Source: Sinorhizobium psoraleae
GTDB taxonomy: Bacteria > Pseudomonadota > Alphaproteobacteria > Rhizobiales > Rhizobiaceae
DNA: 64,000 nucleotides
Assembly (NCBI RefSeq): GCF_013283645.1
Contig: NZ_JABEKV010000003.1
Coordinates: forward strand, 868,001 to 932,000
Reading direction: 5' to 3'
The notes beneath the pieces are model-generated. The model did not search any database, was not told the origin of the DNA, and saw nothing but the letters and a program-made list of their open reading frames with translations. Made by a program: the position numbers and the translations under genes. This document shows, in pieces, positions 55,130-63,847 of this stretch (its first letter is position 1; each line of letters opens with the position of its first letter).

Positions 55130-56023
55130 ATGGCGGCAATCGTCAATCATCAGAGTGAGCGTTCGACGGCCAAGGCGCTGTGTTGCGTCGCAGTGGCCGC
55201 TGCGCTTGCTGCCGCGGATGCGGCGGTTGTCCGTCTGCTTGCGGGTGAGGTGCATGCGTTCGTCATCGGCTTCTTTCGCAGCCTCTTCGGCCTGGCAACA
55301 ATCGTCCCGTTGATCCTGGCGCGCCCTCGCGTTCTCAAGTCCGGCTATCGGCTTCAGCATGTTACGCGCGCGGCGCTGAAGCTTGCCGCGCTCGTTTGTT
55401 TTTTTATGGCCTTCGCCGCCGCTCCACTGGCCGACGCGATGGCGATCATGTTCACGACGCCGATCTTTCTGATGCTTGGCGCTTGGCTTTGGCTCGGCGA
55501 AAAGTTGACGCCGGGCCTCGTTTTCGCGCTCGTGGCAGGCTTCGCGGGCGCGTTGATCATCATCGACCCCGCAGGGCAGGGCGGCATGGCCCCGGCCTTG
55601 CTTCTGGCGCTCGCCGGCGCCGCGCTGCAGGCGCTCGTACAGCTCATGCTGAAGCGCATGTCGGACCTGGATTCGACCGAAACGCTCGTCGTCTGGAACC
55701 TGATCGTAACCGTACCGTTAGCGGCTGTGCCTGCGGCTCTCTACTGGACGACGCCCGACCTTCGCGAGTTTGCCTTGCTCGCACTGCAGGGCGCGATGGG
55801 AGCTGCCAACATGGCGCTGATGACCAAGGCGTTCAGCATCGCGGATGCATCGCAGATTGCGCCGATGGATTTTCTGCGGCTGCCGTTTGTTGCGGTCATG
55901 GCCTGGATCCTGTTCGGCGAGATCGCTGGGCTGTCCACCTGGTTTGGTGCCGCGATCATTTTCGCTGCGACGATGATCGTCGTGGGAGGAGGGCGTCTGA
56001 AGCGACGGTTGGCGGAAGACTGA
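55130..56023 (+). CDS. DMT-family transporter (two EamA domains)
   Basis: 297 residues with about ten hydrophobic helices arranged as two EamA repeats. FFRSLFGLATIVPLILARPR in the first half and MDFLRLPFVAVMAWILFGEI in the second are typical of the drug/metabolite transporter family. Substrates of these proteins are diverse (amino acids, nucleosides, small metabolites). It is divergent from the acid-sugar operon, separated by an AT-rich 240-bp region with TTGACA-like hexamers on both strands. Start supported by GGGAGAG before the ATG. It could export or import a pathway metabolite. Confidence 0.9.
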   Translation: MAAIVNHQSERSTAKALCCVAVAAALAAADAAVVRLLAGEVHAFVIGFFRSLFGLATIVPLILARPRVLKSGYRLQHVTRAALKLAALVCFFMAFAAAPLADAMAIMFTTPIFLMLGAWLWLGEKLTPGLVFALVAGFAGALIIIDPAGQGGMAPALLLALAGAALQALVQLMLKRMSDLDSTETLVVWNLIVTVPLAAVPAALYWTTPDLREFALLALQGAMGAANMALMTKAFSIADASQIAPMDFLRLPFVAVMAWILFGEIAGLSTWFGAAIIFAATMIVVGGGRLKRRLAED

Positions 56024-56119
56024 GACAGCCTGCCGCCGGCGGCGGCAACCGATAGCAACGGCTTCGCAGCGCGGCCGGACACGGAACATTGAAAGCGCTG
56101 CCTCACTAGGGAGGACTAG

Positions 56120-57625
56120 ATGAAGGGCAAGAGACTGTTGTTGGGCTTGATGATGACCGCGTCGGCGGTGGCGTCGGCCTGGGCGCAGGAAGCAAAGGAC
56201 ATCACGGTCGTCCTCGACGAAGAGGTCGACCTTGTGGAGCCTTGCATGGCGACGCGCTCGAACATCGGGCGCATCATACTGCAGAATGTCTCCGAGACGC
56301 TGACGGAACTCGACGTTCGCAATAAAAAGGGCTTGATGCCGCGCCTGGCCGAGAGCTGGGAGGAGGCAAGTCCTGGCACCTGGCGCTTCCATCTGCGCAA
56401 GGGTGCGAAGTTCTCCGACGGTTCCGCCTTTGACGCCGGTGACGTCAAGCACTCGATCGAACGGGCGATGAGCGACAAGATCTCGTGCGAAAGCCCGCGC
56501 TACTTCGGCGATACCAAGCTTGAGACCAAGGTCGTCGACGACAACACGGTCGATATCACCGCGACGCCGGCCCAGCCCATCCTGCCGCTCCTGATGACGC
56601 TGGTGACGATCGTGCCTGCCGAAACCCCGATCGAATTCACGCGCGAGCCGATCGGCACGGGTCCCTACAAGCTCACGGAATGGAAGGCGGGTCAGAGCAT
56701 CACGCTTACGCGCCGCGACGACTATTGGGGCAGCGCGCCGGAGGTGACGAAGGCTACCTATGTGTTCCGCGCCGATCCCTCCGTGCGGGCGGCCATGGTC
56801 GCTGCCGGCGAGGCCGACATTGCGCCGCTGATCTCCGAACTCGACGCCAATGACGCCGAGCTGGATTTCAGCTATCCCAACTCCGAAACCTTCTATATGC
56901 GGCTCGACCACTCGATACCGCCGCTCAACGACAAGCGTGTGCGCCAGGCGCTCAACATGGCGCTCGATCGCGATGCCTTCATCGGCACGCTGCTGCCAAA
57001 GGGGGCGATCAAGGCGACGGCAATCGTGCCGCCGACGACACTCGGCTGGAATCCCGACGTGAAGGTCGCGCCCTTTGACCCGGAAGGCGCCAAGAAACTG
57101 CTTGCCGAGGCGAAGGCCGATGGCGTTCCTGTCGAAACGCCCATCATCATCGTCGGTCGTACGAACAACTTCCCGAACGTTGTGGAAGTGCTCGAAGCTG
57201 CCCAGCAGATGTTTGAAGAGGTCGGCTTCAAGACGAAACTGCAGATGTACGAAGTCGCGGAATTCGAAAAGCAGTATTCGAAGCCCTATCCGGAAAACCG
57301 CGGACCGCAGCTTGTCGCCGCACAGCACGACAATGCGCGTGGCGATCCGGTTTTCTCGATGTACTTCAAGTACGACAGCAACGGCCGTCAATCGGGCATC
57401 GCGAATCCGGATGTCGACAAGATGATCGCCGAAGCGACCGCGGCGACCGGCGAGGCACGCGCCGCCGGCTGGAAGAAGCTCATCGCCTATCTTCATGACG
57501 AGGTGGTTGCCGATGTGCTGCTGTTCCATATGGTGGGCTTTGCACGGGTCAATCCGCGCATCGACTTCACCCCGACGATCGCAACCAATTCTCAGCTGCA
57601 ACTGTCGGAAATCCGCTTCAAGTAA
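56120..57625 (+). CDS. ABC importer substrate-binding protein (DppA/OppA type)
   Basis: 501 residues. Signal peptide KGKRLLLGLMMTASAVASAW, then the SBP_bac_5 fold with FHLRKGAKFSDGSAFDAGDV and VRQALNMALDRDAFIGTLLP. Standard length for dipeptide/oligopeptide binders, unlike the 633-residue protein at 29602. AGGGAGG lies six bases before the ATG. First gene of an SBP-permease-permease-ATPase operon. A GC-rich hairpin and a palindromic repeat follow the stop, which could raise SBP mRNA relative to the permease genes. Ligand unknown; peptide or a ligand related to the acid-sugar locus upstream. Confidence 0.93.
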   Translation: MKGKRLLLGLMMTASAVASAWAQEAKDITVVLDEEVDLVEPCMATRSNIGRIILQNVSETLTELDVRNKKGLMPRLAESWEEASPGTWRFHLRKGAKFSDGSAFDAGDVKHSIERAMSDKISCESPRYFGDTKLETKVVDDNTVDITATPAQPILPLLMTLVTIVPAETPIEFTREPIGTGPYKLTEWKAGQSITLTRRDDYWGSAPEVTKATYVFRADPSVRAAMVAAGEADIAPLISELDANDAELDFSYPNSETFYMRLDHSIPPLNDKRVRQALNMALDRDAFIGTLLPKGAIKATAIVPPTTLGWNPDVKVAPFDPEGAKKLLAEAKADGVPVETPIIIVGRTNNFPNVVEVLEAAQQMFEEVGFKTKLQMYEVAEFEKQYSKPYPENRGPQLVAAQHDNARGDPVFSMYFKYDSNGRQSGIANPDVDKMIAEATAATGEARAAGWKKLIAYLHDEVVADVLLFHMVGFARVNPRIDFTPTIATNSQLQLSEIRFK

Positions 57626-57641
57626 GCGGATCCTGAAATTG

Positions 57642-57669
57642 GGAAGGGCGGCGACAACTCCGCCTTTCC
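57642..57669 (+). terminator. GC-rich hairpin after the substrate-binding protein gene
   Basis: GGAAGGGCGG (57642-57651) pairs with CCGCCTTTCC (57660-57669) over all ten positions, one being G-T, around an eight-base loop. No U-tract follows, so it is more likely a partial terminator or a 3' stabiliser that favours the SBP transcript. Confidence 0.5.
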
Positions 57670-57704
57670 TACAGCGCCGTGCGTGTTCAGGCGCATAAAG
57701 GGTC

Positions 57705-57764
57705 GCTGTAGCGCTTTGATTACTGCATGTTCCTCAAATCGGCTCCGATCTGAGGAACATGCAG
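57705..57764 (-). repeat. Palindromic intergenic repeat, copy 2
   Basis: CTGCATGTTCCTCA (57723-57736) and TGAGGAACATGCAG (57751-57764) form a perfect 14-bp stem. An inner ATCGG/CCGAT stem, separated by one A-C mismatch, closes on a two-base loop. Read on the minus strand, the tail AACATGCAGTAATCAAAGCG matches that of copy 1 at 3521-3589 with few changes. Located between SBP and permease genes. Confidence 0.85.
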
Positions 57765-57785
57765 AGACAATCGGGAGTAGGACCG

Positions 57786-58700
57786 ATGGGAAAAAAGATG
57801 ATGAGGCGCATCGTTTCGAGTTTCTTCTCGCTCGTCGCGCTCGTGGTGATGGTGTTCTTCCTGTCGCGGTTGACGGGCGATCCGGCAGCCCTGTTCCTGC
57901 CGATCGATGCGACCCAGGAAATGCTCGACAAGTTCCGCGAACTGCATGGCTTGAACGATCCGCTCATTCAGCAATTCGGACGTTATGTCTGGGACATCCT
58001 GCACCTCGACTTCGGCGACTCGATCCGCAAGGCGCGTCCAGCGATCGACGTGGTTCTGGAGTCCTTCACCTGGACGCTGCAACTGGCGCTGATCACCATC
58101 GCGCTGGTGACGGTGCTCGCCATCACCGTCGGCTCGATCGCGGCCTTCCGCCCCGGCGGCCTGTTCGATCGTTTCGTCTCACTGGTCTCGCTGATCGGCG
58201 CATCGGCCCCGGATTTCTGGATCGCGATCGTCGGCATCGTCCTCTTCTCCATCACGCTCGGCTGGGTTCCGACGTCGGGCACCGGCACGCTCTGGCACTG
58301 GATTTTGCCGGTGGCGGTGCTCTTCATCAGGCCGTTCGGCTTGATCCTTCAGGTGGTGCGCGGCTCGATGCTGACAGCTTTCGGATCCGCCTATGTGAAA
58401 ACCGCGCGCGCCAAGGGCGTCGGGAACCGTTCGATCATTTTCGTCCATACGCTGCGTAACGCCATGCTGCCGGTAATCACGGTCATCGGCGACCAGGCGG
58501 CTGCGATGCTTAACGGCGCCGTCGTTGTCGAGACGATCTTCGGTTTCCCCGGCGTCGGCAAGCTGATGATCGATTCCATCTTGCAACGCGACTTCAACGT
58601 GATCCTTGCGGCGATCATGGTCACCGCGCTTGCGATCTTCGTCATGAACATGCTGATCGACATTGCCTACGCATTGCTTGATCCGCGCCTCAGGACCTGA
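57786..58700 (+). CDS. ABC importer permease (DppB type)
   Basis: 304 residues. The N-terminal helix MRRIVSSFFSLVALVVMVFF, the loop with GLNDPLIQQFGRYVWDIL, and the EAA motif around TARAKGVGNRSIIFVHTLRN are standard for DppB. The ATG at 57786 follows GGGAGTAGG; the frame begins a little further up. C-terminal DPRLRT is typical. Works with the next gene as the channel. Five bases separate it from the following permease gene. Confidence 0.94.
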   Translation: MGKKMMRRIVSSFFSLVALVVMVFFLSRLTGDPAALFLPIDATQEMLDKFRELHGLNDPLIQQFGRYVWDILHLDFGDSIRKARPAIDVVLESFTWTLQLALITIALVTVLAITVGSIAAFRPGGLFDRFVSLVSLIGASAPDFWIAIVGIVLFSITLGWVPTSGTGTLWHWILPVAVLFIRPFGLILQVVRGSMLTAFGSAYVKTARAKGVGNRSIIFVHTLRNAMLPVITVIGDQAAAMLNGAVVVETIFGFPGVGKLMIDSILQRDFNVILAAIMVTALAIFVMNMLIDIAYALLDPRLRT

Positions 58701-58705
58701 AGGCC

Positions 58706-59638
58706 ATGACCATGTCCAGTATTTTGCCATCCACGCAGATCCCGGCCAAGCAGCGCGGCAAGGCGCATGTACTCATAGGCATGTTGTGGCGCGACAAGTT
58801 TGCGTTCTTTGCAACGGTCTTCCTCATCCTTGCGGTTCTGTGCGCCATCTTCGGGCCGATGCTGCTCGGCGAAGCGGCGGTGGCGCAAAACCTGCGCGCC
58901 CGCAATCTGGCGCCGTTTTCGCTCGATAGGGGCTGGCTCTTTCTGCTTGGAGCCGACGCACTCGGCCGGCCGTTGCTCGCCCGTATCGTCGTTGCCGCGC
59001 AAAACACCTTGATGATCGCCGCTGGCGCTGTCGTCTGCTCCGGCGTCGCCGGTGCATTGCTTGGCCTCGTTGCCGGCTATTCTTCCGACCGGGTGTCGAA
59101 CGTGATCATGCGGCTTGCCGACGTGATCATGTCCTTCCCATCGCTGCTTCTCGCAGTGATCGTGCTCTACATGCTGGCGCCATCTGTCGGCAACATCGTG
59201 ATCGTTCTCGCCGTGACGCGCATCCCGGTCTATCTGCGCACGACGCGCGCCGAGGTGCTCGAGATTCGCCAGCGCATGTTCGTACAGGCGGCAAAGGTCA
59301 TGGGGGCGTCGTCCTTGCGGATCGTCTTCCGCCATATCCTGCCCATGGTCGTCCCGACGCTCGTGACCATTGCGACGCTCGACTTCGCCTTCGTCATGCT
59401 GGCCGAGTCCTCGCTTTCCTTCCTCGGCATCGGCATTCAGCCGCCCGAAGTGACCTGGGGCCTGATGGTCGCGCAAGGCAAGCAGTACCTCACTAACGCT
59501 TGGTGGTTGGCGTTCTGGCCGGGCCTGGCGATCATTCTGACAACGCTGTCGCTCAATCTGCTGTCGAACTGGACGCGCGTCGCCCTCGATCCGGCGCAGC
59601 GCTGGAGACTCGAAATCGGAGGCCGCAAGAATGGCTGA
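58706..59638 (+). CDS. ABC importer permease (DppC type)
   Basis: 310 residues, the usual DppC length. LLGADALGRPLLARIVVAAQ is the family's post-helix-1 motif, and the EAA loop is at QAAKVMGASSLRIVFRHILP. ESSLSFLGIGIQPPEVTWGL is the conserved C-terminal block. Start at 58706; a second ATG three codons on is possible. Overlaps the ATPase gene by eight bases. Lacks the periplasmic insertion seen in the permease at 32500, so the two importers belong to different subgroups. Confidence 0.94.
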   Translation: MTMSSILPSTQIPAKQRGKAHVLIGMLWRDKFAFFATVFLILAVLCAIFGPMLLGEAAVAQNLRARNLAPFSLDRGWLFLLGADALGRPLLARIVVAAQNTLMIAAGAVVCSGVAGALLGLVAGYSSDRVSNVIMRLADVIMSFPSLLLAVIVLYMLAPSVGNIVIVLAVTRIPVYLRTTRAEVLEIRQRMFVQAAKVMGASSLRIVFRHILPMVVPTLVTIATLDFAFVMLAESSLSFLGIGIQPPEVTWGLMVAQGKQYLTNAWWLAFWPGLAIILTTLSLNLLSNWTRVALDPAQRWRLEIGGRKNG

Positions 59639-61259
59639 GCATCTGCTTGAAGTTCGAAACCTGTCCGTTCAGTTCCACACGGCTGGCGGCACGGTGCATG
59701 CGGTGCGCAACATAAGCTGGCATCTGGACCGCGGCGAAACACTTGCGATTCTCGGTGAAAGCGGCTCGGGCAAGTCCGTCTCCGCCTCCGCGATCATGAA
59801 CCTGATCGACATGCCGCCTGGCGAGATCACCAGCGGAGAGGTCTTCTTCGCCGGAAAAAACCTGCTCGCCATGTCCGACGATGAGCGCCGCGCGATCAAC
59901 GGCAAGCGGATCGCAATGGTCTTCCAGGACCCGCTCAGTCATCTGAACCCTGTTTTCACGGTCGGCTGGCAGATCATCGAGGTGATGCGCATTCATGGTG
60001 TCACGGCCGAAGCGGCGCGCGCGCGGGCGCTCGATCTTCTGAAGCGCGTCGGCATTCCCGCGCCGGAGGCCGCGATGCGCAAATATCCGCATCAGTTCTC
60101 CGGCGGTCAGCGGCAGCGTCTGATGATCGCGATGGCGCTTGCACTCAAACCCGACATCGTGATTGCCGACGAGCCGACGACCGCGCTCGATGTGACGGTG
60201 CAGGCCGAAGTGCTTGCCCTCCTCGGCGAACTGCAGAAGGAAACAGGCCTCGGGCTCCTGTTGATCACCCACGACCTCGGTGTCGTGGCCGACATTGCCG
60301 ACCGAGTGGTCGTTATGAATGCCGGCGAGATCGTGGAGACCGGGACGCCGGACGAGGTCTATCACAATCCCAGGCATCCCTACACGCGCAAGCTGATTTC
60401 GGCTGCTCCCGGTCGGGGCGAGATGCATGAACCGAATGCCACCGGTGAGCCGCTTTTGAAGGTCGAAGACCTCTGCAAGTCCTATGGCTCCTTCAAGGCA
60501 TTGAAGGGCATATCCTTCACCTTGCAGCCGGGAGAGACGATGGCCGTCGTCGGCGAGAGCGGATCGGGAAAGTCGACCCTGGCGCGCACGCTCCTGCGGC
60601 TTGACGAGGCGGACTCCGGCCACGCCTATTGGAAGGGTCGGGACCTTCTGAAAATGCCGGCCAAGGAGCTCTACCAGCTCCGGCGCCAGATGCAGATGGT
60701 ATTTCAGGATCCGACGCAGTCGCTCAATCCGCGCATGACGGTCTATCAGCTGATATCCGAGGCCTGGGTCATCCATCCCGAGATCCTGCCGAAGCCGCAA
60801 TGGCGTGCACGGGTGGAGGAATTGCTGACGCAGGTCGGCCTTTCGCCCGCCCATGCCGGGCGCTATCCGCACCAGTTCTCCGGCGGCCAGCGCCAGAGGA
60901 TCGCGATCGCCCGCGCGCTGGCGCTTCGGCCCGAACTCATCGTTTGCGACGAGGCAGTCTCCGCACTTGACGTGTCGATCCAGGCACAAGTGATCGCGCT
61001 CCTCGACAAGCTCCGGCGCGAACTGGGCATCGCTTTCATCTTCATCGCCCACGACCTGCCGGTGGTGCGCGATTTCGCTGATCATGTGATGGTGATGCAG
61101 TCGGGCGAATGCGTCGAAGTCGGCACGGTCAGGCAGATCTTCGAGAGCCCGCAGCGCGACTATACGCGGCGCCTGCTGGACGCCGGCCTCGATCCGGATC
61201 CGCGCGTTCAAGCAGCGCGTCGCATGCCCAAGGTTCGTGCCGGCCTCGAAATGGGTTGA
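59631..61259 (+). CDS. ABC importer ATPase, two fused nucleotide-binding domains
   Basis: 542 residues. Domain 1: [34 protein letters not shown]. Domain 2: [34 protein letters not shown]. Both have the Dpp/Opp C-terminal extension, seen as HPYTRKLISAAPG after domain 1. Walker and signature residues are intact. Equivalent to a fused DppD-DppF (GsiA-like). Last gene of the operon; the allA gene converges 71 bases downstream. Confidence 0.95.
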   Translation: MAEHLLEVRNLSVQFHTAGGTVHAVRNISWHLDRGETLAILGESGSGKSVSASAIMNLIDMPPGEITSGEVFFAGKNLLAMSDDERRAINGKRIAMVFQDPLSHLNPVFTVGWQIIEVMRIHGVTAEAARARALDLLKRVGIPAPEAAMRKYPHQFSGGQRQRLMIAMALALKPDIVIADEPTTALDVTVQAEVLALLGELQKETGLGLLLITHDLGVVADIADRVVVMNAGEIVETGTPDEVYHNPRHPYTRKLISAAPGRGEMHEPNATGEPLLKVEDLCKSYGSFKALKGISFTLQPGETMAVVGESGSGKSTLARTLLRLDEADSGHAYWKGRDLLKMPAKELYQLRRQMQMVFQDPTQSLNPRMTVYQLISEAWVIHPEILPKPQWRARVEELLTQVGLSPAHAGRYPHQFSGGQRQRIAIARALALRPELIVCDEAVSALDVSIQAQVIALLDKLRRELGIAFIFIAHDLPVVRDFADHVMVMQSGECVEVGTVRQIFESPQRDYTRRLLDAGLDPDPRVQAARRMPKVRAGLEMG

Positions 61260-61330
61260 GCGCGGGACGCCCGACGAAGGGGGCAAGGCCGAGATCGGCC
61301 CGCGCTCGTCCTCGGCATCGGCGCGGAGCG

Positions 61331-61816
61331 CTATCGCAGGAGGAACGGTTCCTCGAAAAAATGTTCCTCCAGATTGACGCCTTCTCCGCCGCGATCGATC
61401 ACCGCGAAATCGGAAACGGCCTCCAGCGGCGTCAGAATGCCGTGCCAGACGTTTCGGGCTATGTTGACCCCCTGGCCCGGTGCCGTCAGGAAGGCGCGCG
61501 GCTCGCCGGGACCTTCGGCCGTCTCCTCGGAAACCACGACCAGGAACGGATTGTTTCCGAGCGGGATGAAGGCCTGGCTCCCAAGCGGGTGACGCTCCAC
61601 CATCGTCAAGGTCAGAGGCAGGGCGTAAGGCTCGCCGCACACGATGCTGATCATCGGGCGTGCTTTTTCGCCCGTGGTTTCGATCCTGGCGAGGTCGTGA
61701 TAGCGCATGCACTTTCCGCCATTGATCGGAAAGCTATGGGCGTTTTCCTTCTCGATGACCTCTCCGAAAGGCGCAAAGGCCTCGCGGGTCAACGGCTGGA
61801 TGGCAATTTCCTTCAT
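61331..61816 (-). CDS. allA: Ureidoglycolate lyase
   Basis: 161 residues. The cupin enzyme splits ureidoglycolate into glyoxylate and urea, the last carbon step of purine breakdown. Family features are IQPLTREAFAPFGEVIE at the start, FPINGGKCMRYHDLAR, VERHPLGSQAFIPLG, and GVNIARNVWHGILTPL. The start at 61816 has GGA about nine bases upstream; the frame extends to 61876. Same strand and 69 bases downstream of the allantoinase-decarboxylase fusion. Its presence implies that allantoate is converted to ureidoglycolate by an enzyme encoded elsewhere. Confidence 0.93.
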   Translation of the reverse strand: MKEIAIQPLTREAFAPFGEVIEKENAHSFPINGGKCMRYHDLARIETTGEKARPMISIVCGEPYALPLTLTMVERHPLGSQAFIPLGNNPFLVVVSEETAEGPGEPRAFLTAPGQGVNIARNVWHGILTPLEAVSDFAVIDRGGEGVNLEEHFFEEPFLLR

Positions 61817-61885
61817 CTGGCAGGTTCCACGATTCCGTCCAAGATGCGCAAACGGCTGACGCCGCCTTGTCGTCATCGCATTCCT

Positions 61886-63301
61886 TCAGTTTGGCAGCAT
61901 GTCCTGGAGGCGGAGCAGTGCAATCCTTTCCACCTGGCGGCACGCCGTGTTGAACTCGGTTTCGCGGCCGTTGCCGAGGCGGCTTTCGAAGGCGGTCAGG
62001 ATCTCGTCCTTGCGGCGTCCCTTGACCGCCATGATGAATGGAAAGCCGAACTTTTCGACATAGGCGCTGTTGAGCGTCGTGAAGCGCTCGCGCTCGCCGT
62101 CCGTCAGCGCATCGAGACCGGCCGAGGCCTGTTCGTTGGTCGAGCTCTCGGTCAGGCGCTTGGCCTCTGCGAGCTTGCCGGCAAGGTCCGGGTGGGCATT
62201 GAGAACCGCCAGCCGCTCCTCTTCCGTGGCGCTGCGAAAAACGTGGACGAGAGCCGCGTGGAGACCGATCGCCGTGTCGTTGGCAGGCGAAAGTTCGCCG
62301 GCAAAGACACGCTTGGCGATCCACTTCGAATGTTCGAAGACGCCACCGAAGCGAGCAATGAACGCCTCTTCGGAAAGCCGCGAGGGGCGGCTGTTATCGG
62401 CCTCAAAGGGGAAGGTCTTCGCCCAGTGGCGGGCAATGTCGATGCGGCGGGCAAGCCAGACCTTCTCATGCCCTTTCACATAGTCGAGGAAACGGGCGAG
62501 TGCTGCGATACGCCCTGGCCGGCCCGCGAGGCGGCAGTGGAGGCCGATGCTCATCATTTTCGGCGAGCCGGCAGCACCCTCGGCGTAGAGAACGTCGAAG
62601 CTGTCCTTAAGATAGCTGAAGAACTGGTCGCCGCTGTTGAAGCCTTGCGCTGTCGCAAAGCGCATGTCGTTTGCGTCGAGCGTATAGGGAACGACGAGCT
62701 GATGTTTGCCGTCGTGCTCATGCCAGTAGGGGAGGTCGTCGGCATAGGAATCGGAGACATAGTCGAAGCCGCCGGCCTCGGTCACCAGATCAAGCGTGTT
62801 TTCCGAGCAGCGGCCGGTGTACCAGCCGCGCGGCCGTTCGCCCGTGACGATCGTGTGGAGACGGATCGCCTCGGCGATTTCGGCCCGCTCCTTATCGATG
62901 CTGAAATCCTTGTGCTCGATCCATTTCAGGCCGTGCGAGGCAATTTCCCAACCGGCCCCCTGCATCGCCGCGACCTGGGCGGGTGAGCGTTTGAGCGCCG
63001 TTGCCACGCCATAGACGGTGGCGGGCACATCGCGATCAGTGAACAGGCGGTGCAGGCGCCAGAAGCCGGCGCGTGCGCCATATTCGTAGATCGACTCCAT
63101 GTTCCAGTGGCGCTGACCCGGCCAGGCTTGCGCGCCGACGATCTCCGAAAGAAAGGCTTCCGACGCCGCATCGCCATGCAGCACGCAGTTTTCGCCGCCC
63201 TCCTCGTAATTGATCACGAACTGGACGGCGATCCGCGCTCCGTCCGGCCAGACCGCGCGGGGATTTGGGCCATGGCCGTGAAGATCGCGGGGGTATCTCA
63301 T
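61886..63301 (-). CDS. Allantoinase (PuuE type) fused to OHCU decarboxylase (UraD)
   Basis: 471 residues, bifunctional. Residues about 1-300 are the cofactor-free polysaccharide-deacetylase-like allantoinase: FVINYEEGGENCVLHGD, ASHGLKWIEHKDFS, and GWYTGRCSENTLDLV. Residues about 310-471 are the OHCU decarboxylase: FGGVFEHSKWIAKRVF, LNAHPDLAGKLAEAKRL, SSTNEQASAGLDAL, and FPFIMAVKGRRKDEIL. Together they take OHCU to (S)-allantoin and then to allantoate, so the N-terminal part acts after the C-terminal part. Start at 63301 follows GGAGGAG. It is divergent from hiuH, which makes the OHCU substrate. Confidence 0.95.
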   Translation of the reverse strand: MRYPRDLHGHGPNPRAVWPDGARIAVQFVINYEEGGENCVLHGDAASEAFLSEIVGAQAWPGQRHWNMESIYEYGARAGFWRLHRLFTDRDVPATVYGVATALKRSPAQVAAMQGAGWEIASHGLKWIEHKDFSIDKERAEIAEAIRLHTIVTGERPRGWYTGRCSENTLDLVTEAGGFDYVSDSYADDLPYWHEHDGKHQLVVPYTLDANDMRFATAQGFNSGDQFFSYLKDSFDVLYAEGAAGSPKMMSIGLHCRLAGRPGRIAALARFLDYVKGHEKVWLARRIDIARHWAKTFPFEADNSRPSRLSEEAFIARFGGVFEHSKWIAKRVFAGELSPANDTAIGLHAALVHVFRSATEEERLAVLNAHPDLAGKLAEAKRLTESSTNEQASAGLDALTDGERERFTTLNSAYVEKFGFPFIMAVKGRRKDEILTAFESRLGNGRETEFNTACRQVERIALLRLQDMLPN

Positions 63302-63372
63302 GAAAGCAGCTCCTCCAGACATTGTCTCTCACCACAATTCGTAGCGAGAAAGCCGCGTTCTCATTCCCCCCA

Positions 63373-63388
63373 AAAAATTTGAAAGTCT
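63373..63388. promoter_or_regulatory. 16-bp sequence shared with the purine permease region, copy 2
   Basis: AAAAATTTGAAAGTCT lies between the divergent puuE-uraD and hiuH genes, 72 and 82 bases from their start codons. The identical sequence occurs at 46861-46876 upstream of the purine permease. Confidence 0.4.
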
Positions 63389-63469
63389 CGAAGGCTGAGG
63401 CCGCTACACAAGCGCATACCCCCTCCGGATACTGTGCAATGGAAAGCTGACTTCGGGAGGAGCGAACGC

Positions 63470-63841
63470 ATGCAATCTCAAGGTGGAAACGCCGGCCGCC
63501 TGACGACCCATGTGCTGGACACGGCAAGCGGCAGGCCGGCCAGCAACCTGCGCATCGAACTCTACCGGTTCGACGGCGAACGGGCGGAGCATCTCGTCTC
63601 CACGAGAACCAACGACGACGGCCGCTGTGACCAGCCGCTGCTTGCCGGCGAACGCATGGAAAGCGGGACTTACGAGCTGCGTTTCCACGCCGGCGAATAT
63701 CTCGGCCCGGCCGCGGAACGCGGCGCCATTCCCTTTCTCGACGTTATACCGATCCGCTTCGGGATCGCCGACCAGGCGGCGCACTATCACGTGCCGCTCC
63801 TGCTTTCGCCCTATGGCTACTCGACCTACCGCGGGAGTTGA
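63470..63841 (+). CDS. hiuH: 5-hydroxyisourate hydrolase (transthyretin-like)
   Basis: 123 residues. [14 protein letters not shown] at the N-terminus contains the catalytic histidine, and the C-terminal YRGS tetrapeptide is the family hallmark. [20 protein letters not shown] is the usual end. It hydrolyses 5-hydroxyisourate to OHCU. No signal peptide, so cytoplasmic. GGGAGGAG lies seven bases before the ATG at 63470. Six bases separate it from xdhA. The uricase gene that makes its substrate is not in the window. Confidence 0.96.
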   Translation: MQSQGGNAGRLTTHVLDTASGRPASNLRIELYRFDGERAEHLVSTRTNDDGRCDQPLLAGERMESGTYELRFHAGEYLGPAAERGAIPFLDVIPIRFGIADQAAHYHVPLLLSPYGYSTYRGS

Positions 63842-63847
63842 CCGGCC

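Noticed and set aside
59553-61712. 719-codon minus-strand frame opposite the second ABC ATPase
   Set aside because: Antisense to a well-defined dual ATPase with intact motifs.
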